Below, one piece after another: positions 53,172 through 63,860 of a stretch of 64,000 bases of DNA (position 1 is its first letter; each line of letters starts with the position of its first letter). The translations under genes were made by a program, and so were the position numbers. The DNA lies in contig JAKOYE010000204.1 of the NCBI GenBank assembly GCA_029780675.1, positions 1-64,000 on the forward strand. The letters run 5' to 3'. Source of the stretch: Actinomycetes bacterium (GTDB lineage: Bacteria; Actinomycetota; Actinomycetes; Mycobacteriales; Mycobacteriaceae). The notes below the pieces were generated by a model. It ran no database searches and had not been told where the DNA came from. It saw nothing but the letters and a program-made list of their open reading frames with translations.

Positions 53172-54479
53172 ATGACGTTCTGGCTGCCTTCGGTTCCACG
53201 GCCGCCGTTGGGCCTGCCCGACCCGCTGCGACGAGTCCGCATTCCGAAGGACCTCGACGAGGTGATCGACGTCGGCGACGAGGACACCCCCGGCGACGGG
53301 GGAGTGGAACCTTCGGCCGTGCAGTCGATCTGGAAGTCCGTCCTCGACTGGTACCGCAGTGGGGTGCACCCGGCACTGCAGATCTGCGTGCGACGGCACG
53401 GGGCGGTGATCCTCAACCGCTCGATCGGTCACGCCCGCGGTAACGGGCCCCACGACGGACCCGACGTACCCCGGGTGCCCGCGACGGTCGACACCCCCTT
53501 CTGCGTGTACTCGACTTCGAAGGCCATTACCGCCTTCGTCGTCCACAAACTTGCCGAACGTGGCCTCATCGACCTGCATGCCCCCGTGGCCGAGTACATC
53601 CCCGGCTACGAGAAGAACCGCAAGCACCGGATCACCGTGGGCCATGTGCTCGCCCACCGGGCCGCCGTGCCCAACCTCCCGCGCCACGCGCTGGATCTCG
53701 ACAATCTCGGCGACCGTGGCTACATGACCGAGATCCTCAGCAGCGCAGCGCCCTTCGCGAAGCCCGGGCGCTACCTCGCCTACCACGCCGTTTCCGGCGG
53801 GTTCATCCTCGGTGAGGTCGTCCATGCCGCCACCGGCAAGGACATCCGAGCGGTCCTCGCCGAGGAGTTCCTCGACCCGCTGGGCTTCCGCTGGACCAAC
53901 TACGGTGTCGATCCCGCCGACACCGGCCGGGTCGCCGTCAACTACGTCACCGGGCCACCCACGGCCCCGCCGCTGTCGAACCTGCTCAGCCGGGCGCTCG
54001 GAGTCGGCCTGGACAGCTTGGTGAAACTCACCAACGATCCACGTTTCCTGACCGGGATCGTGCCGGCCGCCAACACCATCACCACCGCGTGGGAACTGAG
54101 CAGATTCTTCGAGGTGATGCGCCGCGGCGGGGAACTCGACGGGGTGCGGGTCATCGAGACCGAGACCATCCGCCAGGCCCTCGAGGAGCGCTCCCACCTC
54201 GAGGTCGACCTGTCACTGGGATACCCGACCCGGTTCTCCTACGGGCTGATGCTCGGCGCCCGCGTCGTCAGCCTCTACGGACTGGACACCCAGCACGCCT
54301 TCGGGCACCTCGGCTTCACCAACATGCTGGCCTGGGCCGATCCGGAACGGGCCATCTCGGTGGCGGTGCTCAACAGCGGTAAGCCGATCGTCTATCCCGA
54401 GATCTACCGATTCCTGGGCACGATGCAGAACATCACCTCGGCGATGCCGAAGGTGCCGGAGTCCGATCGGATCCTCTGA
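53172..54479 (+). CDS. Beta-lactamase-family serine hydrolase
   Basis: The 435-aa product has the SxxK motif in YSTSKAITAFV and a Tyr motif YHAVSGG where YxN is usual. FGHLGFTNML supplies the HxG-like third motif. This pattern is typical of the LipE/EstB-like esterases and D,D-peptidase-like mycobacterial proteins. No signal peptide, so it is probably a cytosolic esterase, not an antibiotic-degrading enzyme. It heads a plus-strand pair with the next SDR gene. Confidence 0.87.
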   Translation: MTFWLPSVPRPPLGLPDPLRRVRIPKDLDEVIDVGDEDTPGDGGVEPSAVQSIWKSVLDWYRSGVHPALQICVRRHGAVILNRSIGHARGNGPHDGPDVPRVPATVDTPFCVYSTSKAITAFVVHKLAERGLIDLHAPVAEYIPGYEKNRKHRITVGHVLAHRAAVPNLPRHALDLDNLGDRGYMTEILSSAAPFAKPGRYLAYHAVSGGFILGEVVHAATGKDIRAVLAEEFLDPLGFRWTNYGVDPADTGRVAVNYVTGPPTAPPLSNLLSRALGVGLDSLVKLTNDPRFLTGIVPAANTITTAWELSRFFEVMRRGGELDGVRVIETETIRQALEERSHLEVDLSLGYPTRFSYGLMLGARVVSLYGLDTQHAFGHLGFTNMLAWADPERAISVAVLNSGKPIVYPEIYRFLGTMQNITSAMPKVPESDRIL

Positions 54480-54534
54480 CCCTGGTCGCGGCGCAATTCA
54501 GGGCGCAGCTCGGGGCGCAATGCGGAAGGAAAAC

Positions 54535-55368
54535 ATGTCGCGACACCTGAACGGCAAGGTCACCTTGGTCACGGGCGCGGGCAGCGGATTCGGTGCCCTC
54601 ATCGCGCAGAAGTGCGCCGCGGGCGGGGCCAGGGTGGTGGCGGTGGACATCGCCGACGCGGTCGACGACGTGGTCGAGGGCATCCGGGCCGCGGGCGGGC
54701 AGGCCAGCGGCCGGCGGGCCGATGTCACCGATATCGAGCAGATGCGCGCCGCCGCGGGTCATGCGGTCGCCGAGTTCGGCGCCCTCGACGTCCTGGTCAA
54801 CAACGCCGGCACGATGCCGCTGTCCTACTTCGCGGACCACGAGAAGGCCTGGCACCGTTGGCATCAGGCCATTGACGTCAACATCAAGGGTGTGGTCAAC
54901 GGGATCGCCGCCGTCTACGACCAGATGCTCGCCCAGGGCCGCGGACAGGTGGTCAACATCTCCTCGATCTACGGCAACGGCGGCGTCGCCGGCGCCGGCG
55001 TGTACAGCGCGACCAAGGCGGCCGTCGCCGTCATCTCCGACGCGCTACGGGTCGAGGCCCAGGGCCTGATCAAGGTGACCACCGTCAAACCCACCGGGGT
55101 ACTGGGCACCAACCTGGCCTCCGGCGTGGTCAACCCGGCGGCGATCACCGAACTTGCCGGTCAGCACGGGGCCCGCTTCACCGAGAACCTCGGCAACTAT
55201 TTCACCGGCGCGCTGCGGCCCGAGCAGACCGACGTCGACTCACCCGCCTACTGGGTGATCACCCCCGACGAACTGGCCGACGCCGTCGTGCATGTCATCG
55301 ACCAGCCGTGGGGGATCAGCATCAGCGACATCACCGTGCGTGCCAGCGGCGAGGATTACACCCGCTAG
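54535..55368 (+). CDS. Short-chain dehydrogenase/reductase
   Basis: ATG at 54535 follows GGAAGGAAAAC; the track start at 54520 is 5 codons earlier. The 277-aa product has TGAGSGFG, NNAGTM, NISSIYG and YSATKAA, all core SDR motifs. It prefers NAD or NADP without a clear basic residue pattern (VVAVDI suggests NAD). Close spacing to the beta-lactamase-like gene suggests an operon; this pair is inserted between adhC and fecB relative to M. tuberculosis. Confidence 0.9.
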   Translation: MSRHLNGKVTLVTGAGSGFGALIAQKCAAGGARVVAVDIADAVDDVVEGIRAAGGQASGRRADVTDIEQMRAAAGHAVAEFGALDVLVNNAGTMPLSYFADHEKAWHRWHQAIDVNIKGVVNGIAAVYDQMLAQGRGQVVNISSIYGNGGVAGAGVYSATKAAVAVISDALRVEAQGLIKVTTVKPTGVLGTNLASGVVNPAAITELAGQHGARFTENLGNYFTGALRPEQTDVDSPAYWVITPDELADAVVHVIDQPWGISISDITVRASGEDYTR

Positions 55369-55376
55369 CGGACGGG

Positions 55377-56519
55377 TCAGTTGATCGGCGCGTTGAGCCA
55401 GCGCAGGTCGTCGATGATCCCGCGAGCGGCGACGATGCCCTGCCCGCTCTGCCACACCTCGTTGTTGACCACGAACACCCGGTTGTCCCGGTTGGCGGAG
55501 AGGCGCCGCCAGGCGTCGCTGTTCAGCAGCGCCGGAGCCCGGTCCCGGGCAGCTGCCGAGTCAAAGGACATGTAGACGATGTCGCCCTCGGCGGCGCCGA
55601 AGTCCGCCGATCCCTCAAGGTCGGAGTCGCTGATCCCGATCTCCATGTAGGGCCTGTCGGTGAAGCGTTGGGCCGGGGGGCGATCCACGCCCACCGCGGC
55701 GAGCACGCTGGCCGGGAAGTTATCGGCACCCCACACCCGAAGGGTCGACGCGGTGAGTTGGACCACCGAGGCCTGGAAATGGGCGGCGTCATTGGCGACG
55801 CCGGCGGCACGGGCCTGCTCGTCGAAACCGGCGACCAACCTGCGGGCGGCCTCGGCGCGGCCGGTGGCCGCCCCCACCAGGAGCAGGTTCTCCCGCCAGT
55901 CGGCTCCCGGGGGGCCGGTGAACACGGTCGGGGCGATCCTGGCCAGTTCGGGATATGCCGTCGAGGTCAACGACTGTGACCCGAGGATGAGATCCGGTTT
56001 CGAGCCCGCGACGGCGGCCAGGTCGGGGGTGCTTCGCGTGCCCGCCGGTGGCACGTTGTGAATCACGGTGCCCAGGTAGGACGGCTGAGTCTCGGAACCG
56101 TCCGGCAGAGCCGCCGCCACGATCCTCGACTGCAGACCCAGGGCGCAGAGGGCGTCGAGTTCGTCGCCGGCGAGTACCACGATGCGTTGTGGATCCGGAA
56201 CCGTCGCGGTCTCACCGGCGGCGTGACGCAGGGGCCTAGGCAGGGGAGCGTCCAGGGCGGCCGGTTCGGGAGCGCACGACTCGTCCGGCCGGCGCTGATT
56301 ACCCAGAACTCCCGCGGAGGCGATCTTGGTGACGGAGGTCACCGGGGTTGATGGGGTGACGGAGGTCACCGGGGTTGATGGGGTGACGGCCGACCCGCCC
56401 GACCCGGTCCCGGTGTCGTCGGGGGCGGCGCAGCCGGCCAGTAGCACCGCGACAGCGACGAGGGCGACCCCCTGTCGGCGGAAGCGCCGAGCGGCGGTTC
56501 GGCGCGGTTCGCAGGACAC
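55377..56519 (-). CDS. fecB: FecB-like iron-siderophore-binding lipoprotein
   Basis: The track ORF (1136 aa) runs antisense through ctaD; the real gene starts near GTG 56519 (56531 possible). The product is about 380 aa. An RR-rich start and LLAGC lipobox lie within 30 residues, then a repeated spacer and the periplasmic-binding domain matching M. tuberculosis FecB (ADELDALCALGLQSRIVAAALP, ANRDNRVFVVN, AARGIIDDLRWL). FecB binds carboxymycobactin and matters for iron uptake. Iron control is not visible in its short upstream region. Confidence 0.93.
   Translation of the reverse strand: MSCEPRRTAARRFRRQGVALVAVAVLLAGCAAPDDTGTGSGGSAVTPSTPVTSVTPSTPVTSVTKIASAGVLGNQRRPDESCAPEPAALDAPLPRPLRHAAGETATVPDPQRIVVLAGDELDALCALGLQSRIVAAALPDGSETQPSYLGTVIHNVPPAGTRSTPDLAAVAGSKPDLILGSQSLTSTAYPELARIAPTVFTGPPGADWRENLLLVGAATGRAEAARRLVAGFDEQARAAGVANDAAHFQASVVQLTASTLRVWGADNFPASVLAAVGVDRPPAQRFTDRPYMEIGISDSDLEGSADFGAAEGDIVYMSFDSAAARDRAPALLNSDAWRRLSANRDNRVFVVNNEVWQSGQGIVAARGIIDDLRWLNAPIN
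56329..56382 (-). repeat. Two tandem 27-bp units coding a 9-aa repeat in FecB
   Basis: Two identical 27-bp units (56329-56355 and 56356-56382) encode TPSTPVTSV twice, just after the lipobox of FecB. A partial third follows. It lengthens the linker between the lipid anchor and binding domain and is likely variable in copy number. Confidence 0.85.
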
Positions 56520-56747
56520 TCCGATCAGCACCTCGCGACCGTAGCACCGGCGGCCCCGCAGGCCGCTGACCTGCGCACCGGGCGGACCGGGGGAGATCAG
56601 CGGCGGGTCCGGGAAATTCATTACGACAGAATGTAGGACCCATGGCGCACGGCGGTGCGTTTGGGGATAGGATGCGCCTTGGAGGGCAGCGCTCTCCGGG
56701 TGCGTCGTTACGAAACGGTGCTCTCGTACTGATGGTGGGAGGAACTC

Positions 56748-58454
56748 GTGACAGCCGTTGTGCCCTCGCGTGGAGAAGTCGAAGCCGGTCGCCCGGTCTC
56801 GGCGGGGATCGGCCCTAAGGGCAACCTGATCTACAAGCTGATCACGACGACCGATCACAAGATGATCGGCATCATGTACGTGGTCACCTGCTTCATCTTC
56901 TTCGCCCTGGCCGGCCTCATGGCGCTGTTCATCCGCGCCGAGCTCACCGTGCCCGGGCTGCAGTTCCTCTCCAATGAGCAGTACAACCAGCTGTTCACCA
57001 TGCATGGCACGGCGATGCTGCTGTTCTACGCGACCCCGGTCGTGTTCGGCTTCGCCAACCTGGTGCTGCCGCTGCAGATCGGCGCCCCCGACGTCGCCTT
57101 CCCGCGCCTGAACGCCCTGTCCTACTGGCTGTTCACCTTCGGCGCACTGATCGCTCTCGGCGGGTTCATCACCCCCGGTGGTGCCGCGGACTTCGGTTGG
57201 ACGGTGTACGTGCCGCTCTCCGACGCCGCCCACTCCCCGGGTGCCGGTGCCGACCTGTGGATCCTCGGCGTCGCCGTCGGTGGCCTGGGCACCATCCTGG
57301 GTGCGGTCAACATGATCACCACGGTGGTCTGCATGCGCTGCCCGGGGATGACCATGTTCCGGATGCCGATCTTCACCTGGAACATCTTCGTCACGTCGAT
57401 CCTCGTCATCCTGATCTTCCCGCTGCTCACCGCGGCTGCCTTCGGCCTGGCCGCCGACCGCCGCCTGGGCGCGCACATCTACGACCCGGCCAACGGCGGC
57501 ATCACCCTGTTCCAGCACCTGTTCTGGTACTTCGGGCATCCCGAGGTGTACGTGCTCGCGCTGCCGTTCTTCGGCATCGTCTCGGAGATCTTCCCGGTGT
57601 TCGCCCGCAAGCCGATCTTCGGCTACTCGACCCTGGTCTACGCGACCATCGCGATCGCCGCGCTGTCGATGGCGGTGTGGGCCCACCACATGTACGTCAC
57701 CGGAGCGGTGCTGCTGCCCTTCTTCTCCTTCATGACGTTCCTCATCGCGGTGCCGACCGGTATCAAGTTCTTCAACTGGATCGGCACGATGTGGAAGGGG
57801 CAGTTGACGTTCGAAACGCCGATGCTGTTCAGCTTCGGCTTCCTGGTCACCTTCCTCTGTGGCGGTCTGTCCGGCGTCCTGTTGGCCAGCCCTCCGCTGG
57901 ACTTCCACGTCAGCGACACCTACTTCGTCATCGCGCACTTCCACTACGTGCTCTTCGGCGTGATCGTGTTCGCGACCTACGCCGGAACATACTTCTGGTT
58001 CCCGAAGATGACCGGTCGCCTGCTCGACGAGCGCTTGGGCAAGGTCCACTTCTGGCTGACGTTCATCGGCTTCAACCTCACCTTCCTGGTGCAGCACTGG
58101 CTGGGTAACGAGGGCATGCCGCGTCGCTACGCCGACTACCTGCCCGGTGACGGTTTCACCACGCTGAACATCATCTCCACGGTGGGCTCGTTCATCGTGG
58201 GCGCCTCGATCCTCCCGTTCTTCTGGAACGTGTTCAAGAGCTGGCGCTACGGCGAGGTTGTCACCGTGGACGATCCGTGGGGCCACGGCAACTCCCTGGA
58301 GTGGGCCACCAGCTGCCCGCCGCCGCGGCACAACTTCACCGAGCTGCCCAACATCCGTTCGGAGCGTCCGGCGTTCGAGTTGCACTACCCGCACATGGTC
58401 GAGCGGATGCGCAGCGAAGCGCACGTGGGCCGGTCCCACGGTTCGGAGAAGTAG
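56748..58454 (+). CDS. ctaD: Cytochrome c oxidase subunit I CtaD
   Basis: GTG at 56748 follows GGGAGGAACTC. The 568-aa product has about 12 membrane helices, haem and CuB ligands in [28 protein letters not shown] and HFHYVLFG. It is the catalytic subunit of the bcc:aa3 terminal oxidase of mycobacteria. Position and length match Rv3043c. It lies divergently from fecB and 42 nt before serB. Confidence 0.98.
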   Translation: MTAVVPSRGEVEAGRPVSAGIGPKGNLIYKLITTTDHKMIGIMYVVTCFIFFALAGLMALFIRAELTVPGLQFLSNEQYNQLFTMHGTAMLLFYATPVVFGFANLVLPLQIGAPDVAFPRLNALSYWLFTFGALIALGGFITPGGAADFGWTVYVPLSDAAHSPGAGADLWILGVAVGGLGTILGAVNMITTVVCMRCPGMTMFRMPIFTWNIFVTSILVILIFPLLTAAAFGLAADRRLGAHIYDPANGGITLFQHLFWYFGHPEVYVLALPFFGIVSEIFPVFARKPIFGYSTLVYATIAIAALSMAVWAHHMYVTGAVLLPFFSFMTFLIAVPTGIKFFNWIGTMWKGQLTFETPMLFSFGFLVTFLCGGLSGVLLASPPLDFHVSDTYFVIAHFHYVLFGVIVFATYAGTYFWFPKMTGRLLDERLGKVHFWLTFIGFNLTFLVQHWLGNEGMPRRYADYLPGDGFTTLNIISTVGSFIVGASILPFFWNVFKSWRYGEVVTVDDPWGHGNSLEWATSCPPPRHNFTELPNIRSERPAFELHYPHMVERMRSEAHVGRSHGSEK

Positions 58455-58457
58455 TAG

Positions 58458-59729
<1,272 letters not shown>

Positions 59730-59802
59730 CTCGACTCGAGTCGACGATGCCGCCGAGGGACGAGGTGGAGGAGGAGCGAGACGGTCTGACTCGAGTCCAG
59801 GC

Positions 59803-61248
59803 TCAGATCACCACGGCCGTGCTGGGCGGGGTAGTCGCCCCGGTGACGCTTTGCCAGGCCAGCGCGAGCAGTGGGATGGCCTCGCTCAGCTGATCTGGGG
59901 GCAGAACGTAGGGAATCCGAACGAACCTCTCCAAGGTGCCGTCCACACCGAAGCGGGGGCCCGGTGGCAGTTCCACACCCAACCGCGATGCCGCGGCGCA
60001 CAGCGCCGTACTGATGGGCGCCGGCAGTTGGACCCACAGCGACATCCCGCCGCGCCCGGGCAGGGGCCGCCAGTCCGGCAGGTGCGCCGCCAGCAGATCC
60101 AGCAGCAGCGCCCGGCGTTCCCGCAGCATCTCCCGGCGTTCGGGCAGAACGTCGGCGGCACGTTCGGTGAGCAGCCAGGCGGCGGCCAGTTGGTCGACCA
60201 CCGACGTGCCCAGGTCGATGGAGGGGCGCAGTGCCCGGACGGTCGCCAGCACGCCCGGTTCGGCCCGGATCCAGCCGATGCGCATCCCGCCCCAGAAGGA
60301 CTTCGACATCGAACCCACCGTCAACAGCAGGTCGGCGCGCGCACCCAGTGACGCTGCGACCGGGGCCGGAACGGGCTCGTCGAGCCATACGTCGGTCAGG
60401 GTTTCGTCGATGATGGTCCGGGTCCGAGTCTCACCAACGATGTCGCACAACCGTTTACGGTCGTCCACCGACATCGACATGCCGGTGGGATTCTGGTTGT
60501 CGGGAACCAGATAGGCCAAGGCGGGCGCCAACTGGCGCGCCGTCGTCTGGACGGCGTCGAGATCCCAACCCTCGCTGGTCATCGGGACCGGAATCGGGCG
60601 GGCGCCTGCGAGGTCGATCGCCGTCAGTACCCCGTGATAGGTGGGCTGCTCCACCAGCACCCGGTCGCCCGGTTGGGTGTAGGCAGCCACGATCAGGGCG
60701 ATCGCGTGCTGCGCCCCGCTGGTGACCATGATCTGGTCGGCGGTGGTGGGAAGACCTCTGGCGGTGTACCTTTCGGCGATCGCGGTACGCAGTACCGGTA
60801 GCCCCGTCATATCGTGCGCGGTGCGCTGCAGGTAGGCGGCCGATTGCCGGGCCGCCTCGGTGAAGGCGTCCTGCATCGCTGCGGCGGGCGCGGCGGATGC
60901 CGCGACGGCGAGATTGATGGTGCCGACCGGCTGTTCGGGCATCGGGGTCGGGGTGTGGGGCAGAGCGACCGTGCTGCGGGCACCCCGGCGCGCATGCAGG
61001 TAGCCGTCCTCTCGCAGATCGGCGTAGGCCGCGGTGACGGTGGTGCGCGAGACCCGCAGCACGTCGGCGAGTGCCCGCTCACTGGGCAGGCGGGAGCCGA
61101 CCGGCAGGCGGCCGTCCACGATGAGCATGCGCAGGCAGTCGGCCAGCGCCTGATACGTCGGCCCGCTCCGGCTGGATGTCCGCCAGTTCCCCAGTTCCCG
61201 GGCCAGAATGCTCGGATCCAGGGTGCGCTGCGGTAATGATGTCGTCAT
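59803..61248 (-). CDS. MocR/PdxR-type GntR-aminotransferase regulator
   Basis: I use ATG at 61248; the track start at 61287 places the operator inside the gene. The 481-aa product has a GntR winged helix (TYQALADCLRMLIVDGRLPVGSRLPSERALADVLRVSRTTVTAAY) and a fold-type I aminotransferase domain with the PLP lysine in SMSKSFWGG. MocR regulators sense PLP or amino-ligands. Divergent from a small protein and YczE, like the Bacillus YczR-YczE pair. Confidence 0.9.
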   Translation of the reverse strand: MTTSLPQRTLDPSILARELGNWRTSSRSGPTYQALADCLRMLIVDGRLPVGSRLPSERALADVLRVSRTTVTAAYADLREDGYLHARRGARSTVALPHTPTPMPEQPVGTINLAVAASAAPAAAMQDAFTEAARQSAAYLQRTAHDMTGLPVLRTAIAERYTARGLPTTADQIMVTSGAQHAIALIVAAYTQPGDRVLVEQPTYHGVLTAIDLAGARPIPVPMTSEGWDLDAVQTTARQLAPALAYLVPDNQNPTGMSMSVDDRKRLCDIVGETRTRTIIDETLTDVWLDEPVPAPVAASLGARADLLLTVGSMSKSFWGGMRIGWIRAEPGVLATVRALRPSIDLGTSVVDQLAAAWLLTERAADVLPERREMLRERRALLLDLLAAHLPDWRPLPGRGGMSLWVQLPAPISTALCAAASRLGVELPPGPRFGVDGTLERFVRIPYVLPPDQLSEAIPLLALAWQSVTGATTPPSTAVVI

Positions 61249-61254
61249 TTCAAG

Positions 61255-61296
61255 GCCAGTATTGCTCAACTGGCTATTGATGGACAAGCCAGTTGA
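61255..61296. promoter_or_regulatory. Triple half-site operator between MocR and yczE
   Basis: TCAACTGGCT (61266-61275) and AGCCAGTTGA (61287-61296) form a perfect 10-bp-arm dyad. A third half-site GCCAGT (61255-61260) faces the first to form GCCAGT-8-ACTGGC. Three half-sites of the same sequence in a 42-nt divergent gap is typical for MocR regulators with several recognition elements. Confidence 0.78.
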
Positions 61297-61304
61297 TCGG
61301 AACC

Positions 61305-61496
61305 ATGATCGCTATGAGTACCTGGTTATCCCGACTGGCCGGCAGGCTGGCTGTGTTGTGGGATCCCGACAACGGACCGTGGAAACCGTGCCCGCCGGGG
61401 TGGTTCGATCCGGAATGGGGGGACGCCGACGCCGACCTCCGCCGGATGCACCGGGACCTGGATGCCATCCGGGTCCGGTACGCGGAGCCCCGGTGA
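61305..61496 (+). CDS. Small Trp/Asp-rich protein ahead of yczE
   Basis: ATG at 61305 or 61314; the TTG at 61293 in the track lies in the operator. The 63-aa product begins MIAMSTWLSRLAGRLAVLWDPDNGPWKPCPPGWFDPEWGDADADL. It has an amphipathic N-terminus and a Trp/Pro/Asp-rich core with one Cys. I do not recognise a family. It overlaps the YczE start by 4 nt, so it is coupled to the membrane protein and probably under the MocR operator. Confidence 0.62.
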   Translation: MIAMSTWLSRLAGRLAVLWDPDNGPWKPCPPGWFDPEWGDADADLRRMHRDLDAIRVRYAEPR

Positions 61497-62221
61497 GCCC
61501 TGCTGCCGGCCCCGGTGACGGCATGGTGACCGCCGCGGTGCGCGCCGCCGCATTGCTGACCGGCCTGTGCTGCTACGGGCTGTCGATGGCCATGATGGTG
61601 CGGGCCGAACTGGGACTTGATCCATGGGACGTCTTCCATCAGGGCCTGTCCCTGCACACGCCGATGACGATCGGGGTCGCCTCGGCGGTCGTGGGCGCCG
61701 TGGTGCTGCTGGCCTGGATCCCGCTGCGGTCCCGGCCGGGTGTCGGCACGATCGCCAATGTGGTCGTGATCGCCGTCACCGTCGACGCCGGCCTCGCAGT
61801 TCTGGATGTGCCGCCGTCCACGCTCGGCAGGGTGGCGCTGATGCTGGGCGCTGTGCTCCTCAACGCGGTGGCGACCGTGCTGTACGTGGGTGCGGGCCTG
61901 GGTGCGGGTCCGCGGGACGGGTTGATGACCGCGCTGGTGGCGCGGACCGGACTGTCGGTGCGGCGGATCCGCACCGGGATCGAGGTGTCGGTCCTCGCCG
62001 CGGGGTGGCTGCTCGGCGGCAGTGTCGGCGCCGGAACGGTGGTCTACGCGTTCGGGATCGGGCCGCTGATCCACCTGGTGCTGGCGTTGAGCCCCGCACC
62101 GGTGCTGGCCCGAAGCGGCTGGGCGCGGATCGGTGCCGCCCCGGCACCCGCCCCGGTAGCCGGGTGCGGCACGATGGAGCGGTGTCCGACTCTGCCGACG
62201 CGGTCGACCCCGACCTGCTGA
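61493..62221 (+). CDS. YczE/YitT-family membrane protein
   Basis: GTG at 61493 overlaps the small protein; the track start is earlier. The 242-aa product has about six hydrophobic segments, with the YczE-like GLSMAMMVRAELGLDPWDVFHQGLS and GAGLGAGPRDGLMTAL. YczE proteins are unknown-function membrane proteins often paired with MocR regulators. Possible transporter of an amine or a vitamer is inference. Its last 40 nt overlap the ABC ATPase start. Confidence 0.84.
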   Translation: MSPAAGPGDGMVTAAVRAAALLTGLCCYGLSMAMMVRAELGLDPWDVFHQGLSLHTPMTIGVASAVVGAVVLLAWIPLRSRPGVGTIANVVVIAVTVDAGLAVLDVPPSTLGRVALMLGAVLLNAVATVLYVGAGLGAGPRDGLMTALVARTGLSVRRIRTGIEVSVLAAGWLLGGSVGAGTVVYAFGIGPLIHLVLALSPAPVLARSGWARIGAAPAPAPVAGCGTMERCPTLPTRSTPTC

Positions 62222-63021
62222 TCGACTTCCGGAAGGTGTCGCTGCGCCGCGGCGGCCGGGTCCTGGTCGGTCCCGTCACCTGGCAGGTCGAACTCGACGA
62301 ACGCTGGGTGGTGATCGGACCCAACGGGGCCGGCAAGACCTCGCTGTTGCGGATGGCCGCCGCGATGGAGCACCCGTCATCGGGTACCGCGTACGTGCTG
62401 GGGGAGCGGCTGGGCCGGGTCGACATGTCCGAACTGCGCCAGCGGGTCGGGCTGAGCAGTTCGGCGCTCTCGCAGCGCATCCCGGACAACGAGGTGGTGC
62501 GGGATCTGGTGGTGTCGGCGGGCTACGCGGTGCTCGGCCGATGGCGGGAGAACTACGACGCCGTCGACTACGCCCGGGCCGTCGACACGCTGGAGAGCAT
62601 CGGAGCCGAACACCTGGCCGAGCGGGTCTACGGCACCCTGTCCGAGGGCGAACGCAAACGGGTGCTGATCGCCCGGTCCCTGATGACCGATCCCGAACTC
62701 CTGCTGCTCGACGAGCCCGCCGCCGGACTGGACCTCGGAGGCCGCGAGGAACTCGTCGCGCGCCTGACCGACCTGGCCGCCGACCCGGACTCCCCGGCGT
62801 TGGTGCTGGTCACCCATCACGTCGAGGAGATACCCCCGGGCTTCAGCCACTGCCTGATCCTCTCCGAGGGCACGGTGGTGGCTGCGGGACTGCTGCAGGA
62901 CACCCTGACGGCCGAGAACCTCTCCCTGGCGTTCGGGCAGTCGATCGCGTTGGATCTCATCGACGGCCGCTACTTCGCTCGACGGGTCCGCAGTCGGGCG
63001 GCACACAGGAGGCGCTCGTGA
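62182..63021 (+). CDS. ABC transporter ATP-binding protein (Rv3041c-like)
   Basis: GTG at 62182; the track start lies in yczE. The 279-aa product has Walker A GPNGAGKTS, signature LSEGERKRV and Walker B LLLLDEPAAGLD, with HHVEEIPPG for the switch region. It has no cognate permease here. Position matches Rv3041c. It overlaps the NUDIX gene in GTGA. Confidence 0.9.
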   Translation: MSDSADAVDPDLLIDFRKVSLRRGGRVLVGPVTWQVELDERWVVIGPNGAGKTSLLRMAAAMEHPSSGTAYVLGERLGRVDMSELRQRVGLSSSALSQRIPDNEVVRDLVVSAGYAVLGRWRENYDAVDYARAVDTLESIGAEHLAERVYGTLSEGERKRVLIARSLMTDPELLLLDEPAAGLDLGGREELVARLTDLAADPDSPALVLVTHHVEEIPPGFSHCLILSEGTVVAAGLLQDTLTAENLSLAFGQSIALDLIDGRYFARRVRSRAAHRRRS

Positions 63022-63857
63022 GCGACAAACCCGAACCGCTGCCGGTGCGTCCGGCCGCGACGGTGATGCTGGTACGGGACACCGGCAGCGGTCCTTCCGG
63101 TATCGAGGTGTTTCTGATGCGCCGCCATGCGGCCATGCACTTCGCCGCCGGGATGACGGTGTTCCCCGGCGGCGGGGTCGACGACCGGGACCGCGACGCC
63201 GGCCTGGTCGGGGACCGCGCCTGGTATGGGCCCGAACCCGATTGGTGGGCAGCACGATTCGGGATCGAAGAGGATCTCGCCGAGGCACTGGTCTGTGCCG
63301 CGGCGCGGGAGACCTTCGAGGAGTCCGGTGTCCTGTTCGCCGGGCCCGCCGACGACCCGGACGGGATCGTCGCCGACGCCTCGGTCTACCGCCACGAGCG
63401 GGCCGCGCTGGAGGACCGGAGCCTGTCCTTCGCCGACTTCCTTCGTGCCGAAAAGTTGGTGCTGCGCGCCGATCTGCTTCGGCCGTGGTCGAACTGGGTC
63501 ACCCCGGAGGAGGAGCGCACCCGCCGGTACGACACCTATTTCTTCGTCGGCGCGCTGCCCGAGGGGCAACGGGCCGACGGGGAGAACACCGAGTCCGACC
63601 AGGCCGACTGGTCCCGCCCGGAGGCGGCCATCGATGACTTCGCCCGGGGACGTGCGTTGCTGCTGCCGCCGACCTGGAGCCAGTTGGACTCCCTGGTGGG
63701 CCGGACGGTCAGCGAGGTCCTCGCGCTCGAGCGCCAGATCTCCAAGGTTCAGCCGAAGCTGACTGTGCTGCAGGACAACTGGGAGATCGAGTTCTTCGAC
63801 AGCGACCGTTACAACGCCGCGCGGCACAGCGGCGGCCAGTTGAAGGGAAACTTCTAG
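63018..63857 (+). CDS. NUDIX hydrolase (Rv3040c-like)
   Basis: GTG at 63018 overlaps the ATPase stop; the track start at 62541 is inside it. The 279-aa product has the NUDIX box split by an insert, with GGGVDD and REtfEEsG in ARETFEESGVLF. It belongs to the larger NUDIX hydrolases related to CoA or acyl-CoA diphosphatases. Position matches Rv3040c. It is coupled to the ABC ATPase and 3 nt upstream of echA17. Confidence 0.88.
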   Translation: MSDKPEPLPVRPAATVMLVRDTGSGPSGIEVFLMRRHAAMHFAAGMTVFPGGGVDDRDRDAGLVGDRAWYGPEPDWWAARFGIEEDLAEALVCAAARETFEESGVLFAGPADDPDGIVADASVYRHERAALEDRSLSFADFLRAEKLVLRADLLRPWSNWVTPEEERTRRYDTYFFVGALPEGQRADGENTESDQADWSRPEAAIDDFARGRALLLPPTWSQLDSLVGRTVSEVLALERQISKVQPKLTVLQDNWEIEFFDSDRYNAARHSGGQLKGNF

Positions 63858-63860
63858 AAC

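Noticed and set aside
53172-54479. Antibiotic-hydrolysing beta-lactamase
   Set aside because: No signal peptide and the YxN motif is altered to YHA; esterase-like members of the fold fit better.
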